Shown here: positions 5,147 through 5,208 of the stretch, one piece after another
Position numbering within the stretch: the first letter of the stretch is position 1
How the letters are laid out: each line of letters begins with the position of its first letter
Assembly: GCA_030596145.1 (NCBI GenBank)
Contig: JAUVKS010000148.1
Location: 1 to 5,208, forward strand
Origin: Pseudomonadota bacterium
Lineage (GTDB): Bacteria; Desulfobacterota; Syntrophia; Syntrophales; JADFWA01
Direction: 5' to 3'
Length of the DNA stretch: 5,208 nt
Position numbers and translations under genes: made by a program
Notes under the pieces: model-generated
The model's input: only the letters and a program-made list of their open reading frames with translations
The model's database searches: none
Told to the model about the DNA's origin: nothing

Positions 5147-5208
5147 ATGTTAGAGCACGTATCAATGGCAACTCAGATTAGCAAAGAAACGAGAAACACT
5201 CAAGTTAT
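5147..5208 (+). CDS. Start of an unidentified gene, cut by the right edge
   Basis: ATG at 5147 has AGGAG 8 nt upstream and a consensus -10 about 25 nt before the ATG. The frame stays open to the window end, giving 20 codons that begin MLEHVSMATQISKET. A second in-frame ATG at codon 7 has no good ribosome binding site. The fragment is too short to place in a family. The compact promoter-RBS layout and the palindrome at 5084-5096 would fit the left end of an insertion sequence with its transposase, but that is a guess. It is divergent from the M24 gene, with a 148-bp gap between the starts. Confidence 0.55.
   Translation, partial: MLEHVSMATQISKETRNTQV

Overview
This is a bacterial chromosomal window. 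It has a conserved housekeeping GTPase pair at the left, two unrelated metabolic-type genes on the opposite strand, and gaps unusually full of small palindromic and inverted repeats. The gene content (era and der adjacent, remains of a methylmalonyl-CoA mutase, a PaaI-type thioesterase, an M24 peptidase-like protein), moderate GC content and the repeat styles suggest an anaerobic Desulfobacterota-like or related environmental bacterium. That placement is an inference; no rRNA or other taxonomic marker is present.

Layout. Positions 2-292 (+) are the C-terminal KH domain of Era, cut by the left edge. A 106-bp gap follows, holding a REP-like hairpin doublet that ends one base before the Shine-Dalgarno of der (399-1712, +), a complete double-GTPase ribosome-assembly factor with a GTG start. 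A perfect 28-bp palindrome directly follows the der stop. Positions 1742-1914 are a repeat patch: GGCACAAAG-type units in inverted orientation around a C5/G5 hairpin. This patch replaces the 3' end of a decayed methylmalonyl-CoA mutase large-subunit gene (1915-2507, -), which keeps its N-terminal segment, a scrap of the middle and a C-terminal barrel segment in two reading frames. Positions 2508-2866 hold heptamer tandem repeats, a solitary REP-like hairpin and a second REP-like doublet.

A hotdog-fold thioesterase (2867-3307, -) comes next. Upstream of it, 3338-3786 is gene-free and contains a long inverted repeat plus two MITE-like elements of 131 and 133 bp. They share terminal inverted repeats, and each is bracketed by a 6-bp direct repeat; the first seems to have landed inside the older inverted repeat. 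An M24 (Xaa-Pro peptidase-like) protein follows (3787-4998, -). It keeps all five metal ligands but lacks two histidines usual in the active peptidases. At the right edge a divergent gene begins (5147 onward, +) behind a good promoter and RBS; only its first 20 codons are visible.

Era and Der act in ribosome assembly (30S and 50S respectively) and may be co-transcribed. The minus-strand genes show no clear shared pathway. The main interest is the dense set of non-coding repeats: structure-conserving REP doublets of the kind mobilised by RAYT transposases, and transposase-less MITEs with apparent target duplications.
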